The notes beneath the pieces are model-generated. The model saw nothing but the letters and a program-made list of their open reading frames with translations. It was not told the DNA's origin and made no database searches. Positions 53,034 through 61,600 of a stretch of DNA of 64,000 nucleotides are shown here, in pieces. Positions within the stretch are counted from its first letter, which is position 1. Every line of letters begins with the position of its first letter. Source of the DNA: Weeksellaceae bacterium TAE3-ERU29 (GTDB lineage Bacteria; Bacteroidota; Bacteroidia; Flavobacteriales; Weeksellaceae); assembly GCA_019218445.1 (NCBI GenBank), contig JAHUUM010000003.1, positions 62,001 to 126,000 of the forward strand, read 5' to 3'. The translations under genes were made by a program, and so were the position numbers.

Positions 53034-54581
53034 TTATTTATTTTCTAAAACCACAAACGGAATTATCATTTCTTCCATGGAAATTCCACCATGTTGATAG
53101 GTGTTTTTGTAGTAATTTACAAAGTAATTATAATTTTTAGGATAAGCTAAAAACGTATCATTTGTAGCAAAAATATATTTAGAAGTTACATTAACTTTTG
53201 GTAAATAATAATTCTCAGGCTTTTCTACTGCAAAAACATAGTTCTTGTCATATTGTAAGTTTCTGCCTAATTTGTAACGTAAATTAACACTGGTTTCTTT
53301 ATCCCCGACTACTTGTGTAGGATTTTTTACATAAATAGTTCCATGGTCTGTTGTTAATAAAACTTTTATTCCGTTTTCTGCCGCTAATTTTATAATCTCT
53401 AATAAATAACTGTTTTTAAACCAATTATGAGTGACTGAACGATAAGTTTTATCATCTCTAATCATTTCACTTATAATTTTATTATCAGTTTTTGCGTGAG
53501 AAAGAATATCCACAAAATTATAAACAATCACAGTTAAATCATTATTTTTATAATTTCCGAAATCGTCTAAAACTTTTTTCTCAAAAGAAGAATTAAGTAT
53601 TTTGTAATATTTAGTTTTCAGGTTTTTAAGTCCTAAACGAGAAAGATTATCTTGTAAAAACTCCGGTTCATATTCGTTTTTATTCCCCTCATCGGTATCA
53701 TTTTTCCATTTGTCGGGAAAACGTTTTTCTATTTCTAAAGGCAACAACCCCGAAAACAAAGAATTTCTGGCATATTGAGTGGTAGAAGGCAGAATGCTGT
53801 AATACATTTCCTCATTTACATGATTATAATGTTTTTGGAATAATGGTTGAATTATCTTCCATTGGTCATACCTCAAATTGTCTATAACAAGGAGCAATGT
53901 TTTTTCACCTTTATCCAAATGTGGACGTACCATTTCTTTAAAAAGCGTATGAGATAAAGTTGGGCGTTCTTCTCCATGTAACCAGCTATGATATTCTTTT
54001 TCTATAAATTTACAAAACTGAAGGTTTGCATCTTGTTTTTGATTATTTAAAATCTCCAGCATATTAGAATCTTCAATATTTTCTAAATTTATTTCCCAGT
54101 AAACCAGTTTTTTATAAATATTTTCCCAATCATTAAAATCCCGAGCATTCATTATCTCCATAAAGATATTTCTAAACTCTTGCTGATAGTTAACCACGGC
54201 TTTTTCTGTTCTTAATTTAGAACCATCTAAAATCTTTTTAAGGCTTAATAAAATCTGATTTGGATTTACGGGTTTTATTAGGTAATCTGCGATATGAGAG
54301 CCAATGGCTTCCTCCATAATATGTTCCTCCTCATTTTTGGTAACCATTATTATTGGGAGATTGGGTCTAATTTCTTTAATCTTTTGGATTGCCTCTAACC
54401 CACTAATTCCCGGCATATTTTCGTCAAGTAACAAAGCACTGAAATTTTCTTCTTTTAGAAGTTCAATCGCATCAGTTGCATTATTGATTTGAGTAGTCGT
54501 GTATCCTTTCTTTTCTAAGAAAAGTGCATGAGATTTTAATAATTCTACCTCATCATCTACCCATAATATTTTTATAGCCAT
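53034..54581 (-). CDS. porX: PorX: response regulator/PglZ-domain protein of the type IX secretion system
   Basis: Two-component effector that controls type IX secretion and gliding in Bacteroidota. The 515 residues start with a receiver domain (VDDE at 8-11, phosphorylation site D53 in LLLDENMPG, K102-region DYLIKP). A helical linker follows, then a PglZ/alkaline-phosphatase-superfamily domain from about residue 215 (LLLVIDNLRYDQW, LPSTTQYARNSLFSG, LLTTDHGTIYVKNP). This architecture is specific to PorX. Its sensor kinase partner PorY is not adjacent, as is common. Confidence 0.93.
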   Translation of the reverse strand: MAIKILWVDDEVELLKSHALFLEKKGYTTTQINNATDAIELLKEENFSALLLDENMPGISGLEAIQKIKEIRPNLPIIMVTKNEEEHIMEEAIGSHIADYLIKPVNPNQILLSLKKILDGSKLRTEKAVVNYQQEFRNIFMEIMNARDFNDWENIYKKLVYWEINLENIEDSNMLEILNNQKQDANLQFCKFIEKEYHSWLHGEERPTLSHTLFKEMVRPHLDKGEKTLLLVIDNLRYDQWKIIQPLFQKHYNHVNEEMYYSILPSTTQYARNSLFSGLLPLEIEKRFPDKWKNDTDEGNKNEYEPEFLQDNLSRLGLKNLKTKYYKILNSSFEKKVLDDFGNYKNNDLTVIVYNFVDILSHAKTDNKIISEMIRDDKTYRSVTHNWFKNSYLLEIIKLAAENGIKVLLTTDHGTIYVKNPTQVVGDKETSVNLRYKLGRNLQYDKNYVFAVEKPENYYLPKVNVTSKYIFATNDTFLAYPKNYNYFVNYYKNTYQHGGISMEEMIIPFVVLENK

Positions 54582-54599
54582 CTTAAATGTTTATATTTG
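54569..54599 (+). promoter_or_regulatory. Candidate promoter for the HD-domain gene
   Basis: TTTT at the -33 position and TATATTTG at 54592-54599 (exact TAnnTTTG), about 18 nt apart, 22 nt before the TTG start. It lies inside the first codons of the divergent porX gene. Confidence 0.45.
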
Positions 54600-54621
54600 T
54601 ATTAGTTAATAAAATTATCTT

Positions 54622-55869
54622 TTGAAAAAGAGCAATAAACTCAAAATATTCAACGATCCAATTTATGGATTTATTTCCATACCGGACGAAATAATCTTTG
54701 ATCTTATAGAACATAAGTATTTTCAAAGATTACGCCGAATTTCGCAAACCGGCTTAAGCTACTATGTTTATCCGGGTTGCACACATTCAAGATTTTTACA
54801 TGCAATGGGTTGTTTACAACTGATGCAGAGAGCAATAGAAACACTTCGTTTAAAGAATGTAAAGATAACCGAAGAAGAAGAAAAGGCGGTTTACATTGCA
54901 ATTTTGCTACACGATGTAGGGCATGGTCCTTTTTCTCACACGTTGGAATCTACGATTGTAGAAGGAGTTCATCATGAAGATATTTCTTTAAGATTAATGG
55001 AAAAGCTAAATAAAGAAACAAACGGAAAGTTAGATTTAGCCATTCAGTTATTTAAAAAAGAATATCCTAAGAAATTTTTATCTCAATTAATTGCCAGTCA
55101 ATTAGATATTGATAGGTTAGATTATTTAAAAAGGGATAGTTTCTTCAGTGGAGTAGAAGAGGGGAATATAAATTCTAACCGAATTATTTCTATGATGAAC
55201 GTCCATGACAATGAATTAGTAATAGACATAAAAGGAATTTATTCGGTAGAAAAGTTCTTGATTTCCAGAATGTTTATGTATTGGCAAGTATATTTACACA
55301 AAACTTCTATGGCTGCCGAAATTTATTTAACTCAATCATTAAAAAGAGCGAGAGAATTGGCATTAATAGGAGAGGAGGTGCAATCTACACCTGGCTTAGC
55401 TTATTTTTTAAACAGAAAAGAAACGAGCACTTTTAATGAGGACGATTTAGAGAAATTCACTCAATTAGATGATACAGACGTTACGGCATCTTTAAAATTA
55501 TGGCAAAATAATGAAGATTTAATCTTAAAAACACTGTCAACTTCTATTTTAGAAAGAAAATTACCAAAAGCAGTAATTAAAAACGAAAAAATCTCTGAAG
55601 AAGAAATCAGTAAAAAGAAAGAAAAATGTAATAATTTAATGGGGACAGACTGTGCCGATTACTTTGTACATGCAACTAAAATGGTGGTTACGCCTTATGA
55701 TGCGGGCAAACACCCTATACTTTTATTAAATAAAAATGGAAGTTGTGTGGATATTGCAAAATCTGATAAGCAGATATTAACGAAACCTCTGTACGAAAAA
55801 ACGGAAAAATATCATTTCTGTTATTGGAATACGGAGAAATTCAAAAAGTTAAAGTTAAATAATAATTAA
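54622..55869 (+). CDS. HD-domain phosphohydrolase (dNTPase-like)
   Basis: The 415-residue cytoplasmic protein belongs to the HD superfamily of the dGTPase/SAMHD1-like type. It shows RISQTGLSYYVYPGCTHSRF near 40, H60 in FLHAMG, the metal-binding H97-D98 in LLHDVGHGPFSH and the later QLIASQLDIDRLDYLKRDS with Asp ligands near 165. Such proteins hydrolyse deoxynucleotides or related phosphates; some act in defence. Start is TTG at 54622 (MKKSNKLKIFNDPIYGF); no ATG is suitably placed. lpxD follows 18 nt later. Confidence 0.88.
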   Translation: MKKSNKLKIFNDPIYGFISIPDEIIFDLIEHKYFQRLRRISQTGLSYYVYPGCTHSRFLHAMGCLQLMQRAIETLRLKNVKITEEEEKAVYIAILLHDVGHGPFSHTLESTIVEGVHHEDISLRLMEKLNKETNGKLDLAIQLFKKEYPKKFLSQLIASQLDIDRLDYLKRDSFFSGVEEGNINSNRIISMMNVHDNELVIDIKGIYSVEKFLISRMFMYWQVYLHKTSMAAEIYLTQSLKRARELALIGEEVQSTPGLAYFLNRKETSTFNEDDLEKFTQLDDTDVTASLKLWQNNEDLILKTLSTSILERKLPKAVIKNEKISEEEISKKKEKCNNLMGTDCADYFVHATKMVVTPYDAGKHPILLLNKNGSCVDIAKSDKQILTKPLYEKTEKYHFCYWNTEKFKKLKLNNN

Positions 55870-55875
55870 TTTTTT

Positions 55876-55883
55876 TACTTTTG
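55876..55883 (+). promoter_or_regulatory. Candidate -7 box of a near-leaderless lpxD promoter
   Basis: TACTTTTG fits TAnnTTTG and ends 4 nt before the lpxD ATG; -33 element weak. Confidence 0.45.
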
Positions 55884-55887
55884 CAGA

Positions 55888-56907
55888 ATGGACTTTACAG
55901 CTGAACAAATAGCTCAATTAATAAACGGGGAAATTATTGGAGATCCGCAAAGAGCAGTAAATAACTTTGCTAATATAGACGTGGCAGAGAAAAACGATCT
56001 CACATTTTTAGGAAATCCAAAATACATTGGCTTTTTAAAAGATTCTAAAGCCGGGGTAGTAATCATTTCTAAACAATTTGAGTTTAAAAAAGCTGAAGAT
56101 AAAACATTTATTGTCGTTTCGGATGCTTATGAGGCAATTACAAGTTTATTGACTTATTACTCTCAGTTGATAAATGCAAAATCGGGTAGAGAAAATCCTA
56201 TATTTATTTCTGATTCGGCTACAATAGGTGAGGGCGAATATATTGGGGCATTTGCCTATATTGGGGAAAATGTAAAGTTGGGAAATAACGTAAAGGTATA
56301 TCCTCACGTTTATATTGGTGATAATGTAGAAGTTGGTGATGATACAGTTATTAATACAGGAGTAAAAATCTATAATGATTGTAAAATTGGGAAAAACTGT
56401 ATAATTCATGCATCTTCGGTAATTGGCAGTGACGGTTTTGGGTTTAATCCTAATGAAAAAGGAGAATTTATAAAAGTGCCTCAAATTGGGAATGTTATCA
56501 TCGAAGATGATGTAGAAATTGGAGCTTGTTGTACGATAGATAGAGGAACAATGGGAGCTACCATTATAAGAAAAGGAACAAAATTAGATAATCAAATTCA
56601 AGTTGCACACAATGTGGAGATTGGAGAACATAATGTAATTGCGGCACAAACAGGAATTGCAGGATCTACAAAAATTGGTAAATACAATATGATTGGCGGA
56701 CAAGTAGGAGTTGCAGGGCATTTAACGATTGGAGATAAAAATCAAATTCAGGCACAGAGTGGAATAAATAAAAACGTGAAAAACGGAGAGCAGTTATATG
56801 GTTCTCCGGCGATAGATGCTATGAATTACAGAAAATCATATATTCATTTCAAAAGACTGAATGAATTAGTAAAGAAAATAGACGAAATACAAAAAAATAA
56901 ATCTTAA
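55888..56907 (+). CDS. lpxD: UDP-3-O-(3-hydroxyacyl)glucosamine N-acyltransferase
   Basis: Third enzyme of lipid A synthesis. The 339 residues have the N-terminal uridine-binding domain (AEKNDLTFLGNPKY near 31), a long left-handed beta-helix of hexapeptide repeats (about 100-310) and the catalytic histidine in QIQVAHNVEIGEHN near 236. The C-terminal helix RKSYIHFKRLNELVKKID follows. It heads the block lpxD-lpxC/fabZ-lpxA-efp on the plus strand, with gaps of 9-16 nt. Confidence 0.96.
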   Translation: MDFTAEQIAQLINGEIIGDPQRAVNNFANIDVAEKNDLTFLGNPKYIGFLKDSKAGVVIISKQFEFKKAEDKTFIVVSDAYEAITSLLTYYSQLINAKSGRENPIFISDSATIGEGEYIGAFAYIGENVKLGNNVKVYPHVYIGDNVEVGDDTVINTGVKIYNDCKIGKNCIIHASSVIGSDGFGFNPNEKGEFIKVPQIGNVIIEDDVEIGACCTIDRGTMGATIIRKGTKLDNQIQVAHNVEIGEHNVIAAQTGIAGSTKIGKYNMIGGQVGVAGHLTIGDKNQIQAQSGINKNVKNGEQLYGSPAIDAMNYRKSYIHFKRLNELVKKIDEIQKNKS

Positions 56908-56922
56908 TAAGAGATTAGTTAA

Positions 56923-58317
56923 ATGGGAGAGAAACAAAAAACGCTAAAATCAGAGGTTACGCTGGAGGGAGTAGGTTTACATACAGGGAAAGCTGTAACT
57001 ATGACATTAAAACCGGCTCAGCCTAATACAGGGTTTGTTTTTGTTAGAACAGATTTAGAGGGAACACCGACAGTAGAAGCAGATGCTAATTATGTAACCT
57101 TTACAGAAAGAGGTACTATTTTAGAGAAAAAAGGAGTTAAAATACATACAACAGAACATATTTTAGCTGCTCTTTCCGGATTGGATTTAGACAATGCAAT
57201 TATAGAATTAAATAATGTAGAGCCACCGATTATGGACGGGTCTGCCAAGTTTTTCGTAGAAGCAATAGAAAAAGCAGGAGTAGAGGAGCAAGATGCCGAA
57301 AGAGAATATTACGAAATAAAAGAAATAGTAACTTATACCGATAAAGAAACAGGTTCTGAGATTACAGCCATTCCTGCCGATAAGTTTGAGGTTGCTACAA
57401 TGGTAGATTTCGGGACAAGAGTATTAGGAACACAAAATGCGACATTAAAAAATATTTCAGATTTTAAAGATGAAATTGCTGATGCCAGAACATTTAGCTT
57501 TTTACATGAGTTAGAACAGCTTTTAAACGCTGGTTTAATAAAAGGAGGCGACATAAGCAATGCCATTGTGTATGTAGATAAAGAAATTACACCGGAAACA
57601 GAAGAAAAATTAAAAAAAGCCTTTAATAAAGAATCTGTATCTATAAAGCCTAACGGTATATTAGATAATTTAACCTTACATTACCCAAATGAGGCTGCAC
57701 GTCATAAACTATTAGATGTAATAGGAGACTTAGCTTTAGTAGGTAAAAAAATAAAAGGTAAAATAATTGCCGTAAAACCCGGGCACCTTGTCAATACGCA
57801 ATTCGCCAAAAAATTGAGTAAACAAATAAAAGAAGAAGAACGTAAAAACGTTCCCAATATAGATTTAAATGCAATCCCGGTTTATGATGTAAACCAAGTA
57901 ATGGAATTACTACCGCACAGGCCACCGTTTCTTTTGATAGATAAAATCATGTATCTGGATAAAAAAACAGTAGTAGGTGTTAAAAACGTAACCATGAACG
58001 AGCCGTTTTTCGTAGGACATTTTCCGGCAGAACCTATTATGCCGGGAGTTTTGCAAGTAGAAGCCATGGCACAAGCCGGAGGAATTTTATTTTTAAGTGA
58101 TGTTCCGGATCCTAAAACTTACTCAACTTATTTTATGAAAATAGACAAAGTTAAGTTCAAGAAAAAGGTAGTGCCGGGAGATACACTCATTATAAAATGC
58201 GAACTATTACAACCTATAAGAAGAGGAATTGTAAATATGCAAGCAACCGGTTACACCAATGGAGAAATAGCAGTAGAGGCAGAGATGATGGCAAGAATAG
58301 TTAAAAACAAAGAATAA
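56923..58317 (+). CDS. lpxC/fabZ: Fused UDP-3-O-acyl-N-acetylglucosamine deacetylase and 3-hydroxyacyl-ACP dehydratase
   Basis: Bifunctional protein coupling the committed lipid A step to fatty-acid elongation. Residues 1-305 are LpxC: GVGLHTGKAV, the zinc-site region HTTEHILAALSGL near 77, and HKLLDVIGDLALVG near 262. Residues 315-464 are FabZ: VMELLPHRPPFLLIDK near 326 and the active-site GHFPAEPIMPGVLQVEAMAQ near 366. The fusion is characteristic of Bacteroidota. Both parts look intact. Confidence 0.97.
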   Translation: MGEKQKTLKSEVTLEGVGLHTGKAVTMTLKPAQPNTGFVFVRTDLEGTPTVEADANYVTFTERGTILEKKGVKIHTTEHILAALSGLDLDNAIIELNNVEPPIMDGSAKFFVEAIEKAGVEEQDAEREYYEIKEIVTYTDKETGSEITAIPADKFEVATMVDFGTRVLGTQNATLKNISDFKDEIADARTFSFLHELEQLLNAGLIKGGDISNAIVYVDKEITPETEEKLKKAFNKESVSIKPNGILDNLTLHYPNEAARHKLLDVIGDLALVGKKIKGKIIAVKPGHLVNTQFAKKLSKQIKEEERKNVPNIDLNAIPVYDVNQVMELLPHRPPFLLIDKIMYLDKKTVVGVKNVTMNEPFFVGHFPAEPIMPGVLQVEAMAQAGGILFLSDVPDPKTYSTYFMKIDKVKFKKKVVPGDTLIIKCELLQPIRRGIVNMQATGYTNGEIAVEAEMMARIVKNKE

Positions 58318-58326
58318 AACAATAAC

Positions 58327-59118
58327 ATGAATCAACCATTAGCATACATTCACCCTGACGCCAAAATTGCAGAAAATGTCGTAGTAGAGCCATTTTCTAC
58401 TATTTCCAAAAATGTAGTAATAGGAGAAGGTTCTTGGATAGGACCGAATGTTACTATAATGAATGGAGCAAGGATAGGTAAAAACTGCAGAATATTTCCG
58501 GGTGCGGTGATTGCTGCTATACCACAAGATTTAAAGTACAAAGGAGAAGAGACCACCGTAGAAATAGGCGATAATACCACAATAAGAGAATGCGTAACCA
58601 TAAACAGAGGAACAGTAGACAGAATGAGAACTGTGGTAGGAGAAAATTGCTTAATAATGGCATACTCCCATATTGCCCATGACTGCAAAGTAGGAAATAG
58701 TTGTATATTCTCTAACAATACAACTTTAGCCGGTCACGTAACAGTAGAGGACTTCGTGATTATGGCAGGGATGACGGCAGTACATCAGTTTTGCCATGTA
58801 GGGAAACATGCTTTTGTAACCGGAGGAGCCTTAGTTAGAAAAGACGTTCCACCTTATGTAAAAGCCGCACGAGAGCCATTATCTTACATGGGAATAAACT
58901 CTGTAGGATTAAGAAGAAGAGGTTTCTCTCCAGAAAAGATTAAAGAAATACAAGATATTTACAGAATTTTATACCAAAAGAAATATAACAATTCCCAAGC
59001 ATTAGAAATCATAGAGGCAGAAATGGAAGCAACTCCTGAAAGAGATGATATTTTATCTTTTGTAAAAGACTCACAAAGAGGAATAATGCGGGGATATACA
59101 CCAAGTAACACAATTTAA
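58327..59118 (+). CDS. lpxA: Acyl-ACP--UDP-N-acetylglucosamine O-acyltransferase
   Basis: First enzyme of lipid A synthesis, a trimeric left-handed beta-helix. The 263 residues start with AYIHPDAKIAENVVVEPFS and include the catalytic histidine in NCLIMAYSHIAHDCKVGN near 118. GMTAVHQFCHVGKHAFVTGG and the C-terminal helical domain GLRRRGFSPEKIKEIQDIYR follow. Complete; 9 nt behind lpxC/fabZ and 15 nt before efp. Confidence 0.97.
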   Translation: MNQPLAYIHPDAKIAENVVVEPFSTISKNVVIGEGSWIGPNVTIMNGARIGKNCRIFPGAVIAAIPQDLKYKGEETTVEIGDNTTIRECVTINRGTVDRMRTVVGENCLIMAYSHIAHDCKVGNSCIFSNNTTLAGHVTVEDFVIMAGMTAVHQFCHVGKHAFVTGGALVRKDVPPYVKAAREPLSYMGINSVGLRRRGFSPEKIKEIQDIYRILYQKKYNNSQALEIIEAEMEATPERDDILSFVKDSQRGIMRGYTPSNTI

Positions 59119-59133
59119 AAAAATAAAAAACAT

Positions 59134-59700
59134 ATGGCAACAACTTCTGATATTAGAAAAGGAATGTGTATCGAGTGGAATAACGATACTTATAAAATTA
59201 TTGAATTCTTACATGTAAAACCCGGAAAAGGACCGGCTTTCGTACGTACAAAATTAAAAAGTGTAACCAACGGGAAAGTATTGGATAATACATTTTCTGC
59301 CGGACATAAAATAGACGATGTACGAGTAGAAACAAGGAAATATCAATATTTATACGATGATGAAAATGGATTCCATTTTATGAATAATGAAGATTACTCT
59401 CAAGTATATTTAAATAAAGAAATGATTGAATCGCCTGAATTCATGAAAAATGGAGAGGAAGTTACCATTATTTTCCGTGCAGACGACGAAACCCCACTTT
59501 CTGCAGAGCTACCTGCGACTGTAATCATGGAAGTTACACATACAGAACCAGGAGTAAAAGGAGATACTGCAACTAACGCAACTAAACCTGCAACAACAGA
59601 GACAGGAGCAGAGATTAGAGTTCCGTTATTTATTCAAGAAGGAGACAAAGTAAAAATCAGTACAGAAGACGGCTCTTACCAAGAAAGAATTAAAGAATAG
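59134..59700 (+). CDS. efp: Elongation factor P
   Basis: Relieves ribosome stalling at polyproline stretches. The 188 residues form the three-domain protein: domain I with the potentially modified lysine in HVKPGKGPAFVRTKLK (near residue 34), the central OB fold, and the C-terminal signature TATNATKPATTETGAEIRVP near 147. No modification enzyme genes are adjacent. Last gene of the lipid A block. Confidence 0.97.
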   Translation: MATTSDIRKGMCIEWNNDTYKIIEFLHVKPGKGPAFVRTKLKSVTNGKVLDNTFSAGHKIDDVRVETRKYQYLYDDENGFHFMNNEDYSQVYLNKEMIESPEFMKNGEEVTIIFRADDETPLSAELPATVIMEVTHTEPGVKGDTATNATKPATTETGAEIRVPLFIQEGDKVKISTEDGSYQERIKE

Positions 59701-59714
59701 TATTTTATAATAAT

Positions 59715-59762
59715 ATTCAATGCATTCGGGTATGCTTAGGTTATACCTCGAATGTATTGAAT
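59715..59762. repeat. Long hairpin downstream of efp
   Basis: ATTCAATGCATTCG-GGTAT, a 9-nt loop, then ATACCTCGAATGTATTGAAT: about 19 pairs with one G-T wobble and one bulged base. It lacks the T run of a terminator; a normal terminator follows at 59926. The rest of this 289-bp gap (59763-59925) shows nothing I recognise. Confidence 0.7.
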
Positions 59763-59925
59763 AGGATTCATAACCTACCGAAAATAAGTCCTAAATGTAG
59801 TGATAACACGTTGTTTTAAGTTAGGTAATTATTAATCTAAGCTCTTAAAATTACTATTTTAATAGTTCTTTATCTATCTTAAAATAATATTTAAAGTTTA
59901 CTTACACACTTTGTGATATACTGCC

Positions 59926-59963
59926 AAAAAACCGCCTCATGTTAATTTTGAGACGGTTTTTTT
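59926..59963. terminator. Bidirectional hairpin terminator
   Basis: AAACCG-C-CTCA ... TGAG-A-CGGTTTTTTT stem with one mismatch between the convergent efp and YceI genes. Confidence 0.82.
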
Positions 59964-59989
59964 GCTTTAGAATGTGATATTCTTTGTTA

Positions 59990-60643
59990 CTACATTTTAT
60001 GATTAGCAATAATATTTGCTCTTAAAACCACATTATCTTTTATTACAGCACCTTTCCCTTTAAAAGTAATTCCGAACTCCTGACGATCTATCGTAAAATC
60101 TTCAGTATTTATTTTAAGAACATGGTCTTCTAATATTACATTTGCTTTAAAAGAAATATTTTTTTCGATATCTCTCATTTTAAAGTTTCCACTAATTTGG
60201 CTATTGTAAGCTCCCGTCAGCGGTGAAACTTCTGTAATCGTAAATGTAGCTGTAGGATAATTAGCAACATCTAAAAAATCTTCTGACTTTAAATGCCCGT
60301 CTAATTTTTCTTTATCATCCGGAGAATCATTTAAATCTACACTCTCAATAGAAGCTACATCTATTACAAAATCTCCTGCAGTAATAATATCATTCTCATA
60401 AGAGATTGTACCACTCTGTAACTTCATAAATCCATGATGTCCTTGTTCTTCAGTTTCTCCTTCATAAACTTTAAACCCTCTCCACTCCACATTAGAATCT
60501 ACTGTGTTAACATCATACATCATAGCTTGTTCTGTTGCCGTTGCTACATCTTGTTTTTCTGTTGTTTCTACAGGGGTTTTCTTTTCACATGAAGTAACAG
60601 AAAGTACCGAAATAGCTGAAAATACTAATAAAACCTTTTTCAT
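59990..60643 (-). CDS. YceI-family lipoprotein
   Basis: The 217-residue protein has a lipobox (VTSCEKK, cysteine near residue 19) and the YceI lipocalin-like fold: YDVNTVDSNVEWRGFKVYEG near 44, KLDGHLKSEDFLDVANYPTATF near 113, and the end with DFTIDRQEFGITFKGKGAVI. YceI proteins bind polyisoprenoid or amphiphilic lipids in the periplasm; this one is membrane-anchored. A -7-like TATTTTTG lies upstream at 60665-60672 on the minus strand. Confidence 0.9.
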   Translation of the reverse strand: MKKVLLVFSAISVLSVTSCEKKTPVETTEKQDVATATEQAMMYDVNTVDSNVEWRGFKVYEGETEEQGHHGFMKLQSGTISYENDIITAGDFVIDVASIESVDLNDSPDDKEKLDGHLKSEDFLDVANYPTATFTITEVSPLTGAYNSQISGNFKMRDIEKNISFKANVILEDHVLKINTEDFTIDRQEFGITFKGKGAVIKDNVVLRANIIANHKM

Positions 60644-60783
60644 ATTCTAAAATTTTAATTTCTACAAAAATAAACTTTATAAATTATAATCCACATATAA
60701 AATCCATAGAATCTACTTATAAACAATAAAAAAATACATTAGAATATTTAATTAAATTTTTTTAGTTTTTTTTGAATAAATAT

Positions 60784-60814
60784 TTTGTAAATTAAAAAAC
60801 CTGTTTTATATTTG
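60784..60814 (+). promoter_or_regulatory. Promoter of the tRNA pair
   Basis: TTTG, a 19-nt spacer and TATATTTG: an exact match in sequence and spacing to the Bacteroidota housekeeping promoter, 35 nt before tRNA-Gly. Confidence 0.8.
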
Positions 60815-60849
60815 CAGTCCGTTTGAGAGAAGAACGAACGGAAAGAATC

Positions 60850-60922
60850 GCGAAAATAGCTCAGCTGGTAGAGCGCAACCTTGCCAAGGTTGAGGTCGCG
60901 GGTTCGAACCCCGTTTTTCGCT
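60850..60922 (+). tRNA. tRNA-Gly (anticodon GCC)
   Basis: Full cloverleaf: acceptor stem GCGAAAA/TTTTCGC with discriminator T, D-loop AGCTCAGCTGGTAGAGC, anticodon arm CAACCTTGCCAAGGTTG reading GCC, and T-arm with GGTTCGAACCC. CCA is not encoded. Confidence 0.96.
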
Positions 60923-60970
60923 CAGTTAAAAGGATAGTTCTTTAATAGAAATATATTAGGCACACAAGCC

Positions 60971-61054
60971 GCCCGGGTGGTGGAATTGGTAGACACGCAG
61001 GACTTAAAATCCTGTGGCCATTAGGCTGTGCGGGTTCAAGTCCCGCCCCGGGTA
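60971..61054 (+). tRNA. tRNA-Leu (anticodon UAA)
   Basis: Class II tRNA with a long variable arm: acceptor GCCCGGG/CCCGGGT (one G-U pair), anticodon arm CAGGACTTAAAATCCTG reading TAA, T-arm GCGGGTTCAAGTCCCGC, discriminator A. It is 48 nt behind tRNA-Gly; the accessory island begins right after its terminator. Confidence 0.96.
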
Positions 61055-61056
61055 CT

Positions 61057-61096
61057 AAAAACGCTGGTAACTTTATTGTTATCAGCGTTTTTTTTT
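61057..61096 (+). terminator. Terminator of the tRNA unit
   Basis: AAAACGCTG-G-TAAC, a 7-nt loop, GTTA-T-CAGCGTTTTTTTT: strong stem plus a T run directly behind tRNA-Leu. Confidence 0.9.
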
Positions 61097-61336
61097 AGGG
61101 GTGGCTTACATTATATACTCTGAGTGATATTATTTACCAAATAAACTTATTAAGTTGTTTTTAATACTTCATTTAGTGACGTTCGTAGAAAATATGTCAT
61201 ATTTCTTTTAATTAGATACAAAGCTTTATAAAAGAGTAAAAAATGTCTTTTTAAATTTAAAAAGAAAAAATCAATTGATTAATGAGTAAAACAAATCCAT
61301 AAAAAACTTATAAAAATCATATAAAAGTGTTACTTG

Positions 61337-61370
61337 TTGTAGACTATTGTCCGTTGTATATTGTCTACAA
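61337..61370 (+). promoter_or_regulatory. Candidate C-box operator of the controller protein
   Basis: Outer inverted repeat TTGTAGAC-N18-GTCTACAA with two inner TATTGTC copies and a GTCCG centre, ending 17 nt before the GTG start. It resembles the double C-boxes (GACT...AGTCCG...AGTC) of controller proteins of restriction-modification systems. The 240 bp between this site and the tRNA terminator are A/T-rich and hold no gene I can see. Confidence 0.6.
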
Positions 61371-61387
61371 AGTATTGATATTGCAAT

Positions 61388-61600
61388 GTGGATAAAGTTG
61401 AACAAAAGTTAGCTAAAAAAATAAAAGTTCTTCGTAAAGAAAAAGGATGGTCTCAGGAAAGATTAGCGTTTGAAGCTAATATTGATCGTACATACGTACA
61501 AAGTATAGAAAAGGGAGAAAGAAATGTTTCCTTGAAAATACTTGCAAAACTTTCTGAAGCTTTTGGAATAACAATTTCAATGTTAACAAAAGATTTATAA
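61388..61600 (+). CDS. Controller-type (C-protein-like) XRE regulator
   Basis: The 70-residue protein is little more than one XRE/Cro helix-turn-helix: LRKEKGWSQERLAFEANIDR (about 15-34), the recognition helix TYVQSIEKGERN (35-46), then NVSLKILAKLSEAFGI. Length and wording (RTY...IE.GERN.SL) match controller proteins such as C.PvuII, which time expression of restriction enzymes. It starts with GTG; a C-box-like repeat ends 17 nt upstream, and no good ribosome site is seen. Its stop codon shares a base with the ATG of the helicase gene (TAATG), so both are coupled. Confidence 0.85.
   Translation: MDKVEQKLAKKIKVLRKEKGWSQERLAFEANIDRTYVQSIEKGERNVSLKILAKLSEAFGITISMLTKDL

Noticed and set aside
54622-55869. 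HD-domain protein as part of a defence system
   Set aside because: It sits between porX and lpxD in a core region with no defence partner, so a housekeeping dNTPase-like role is more likely.
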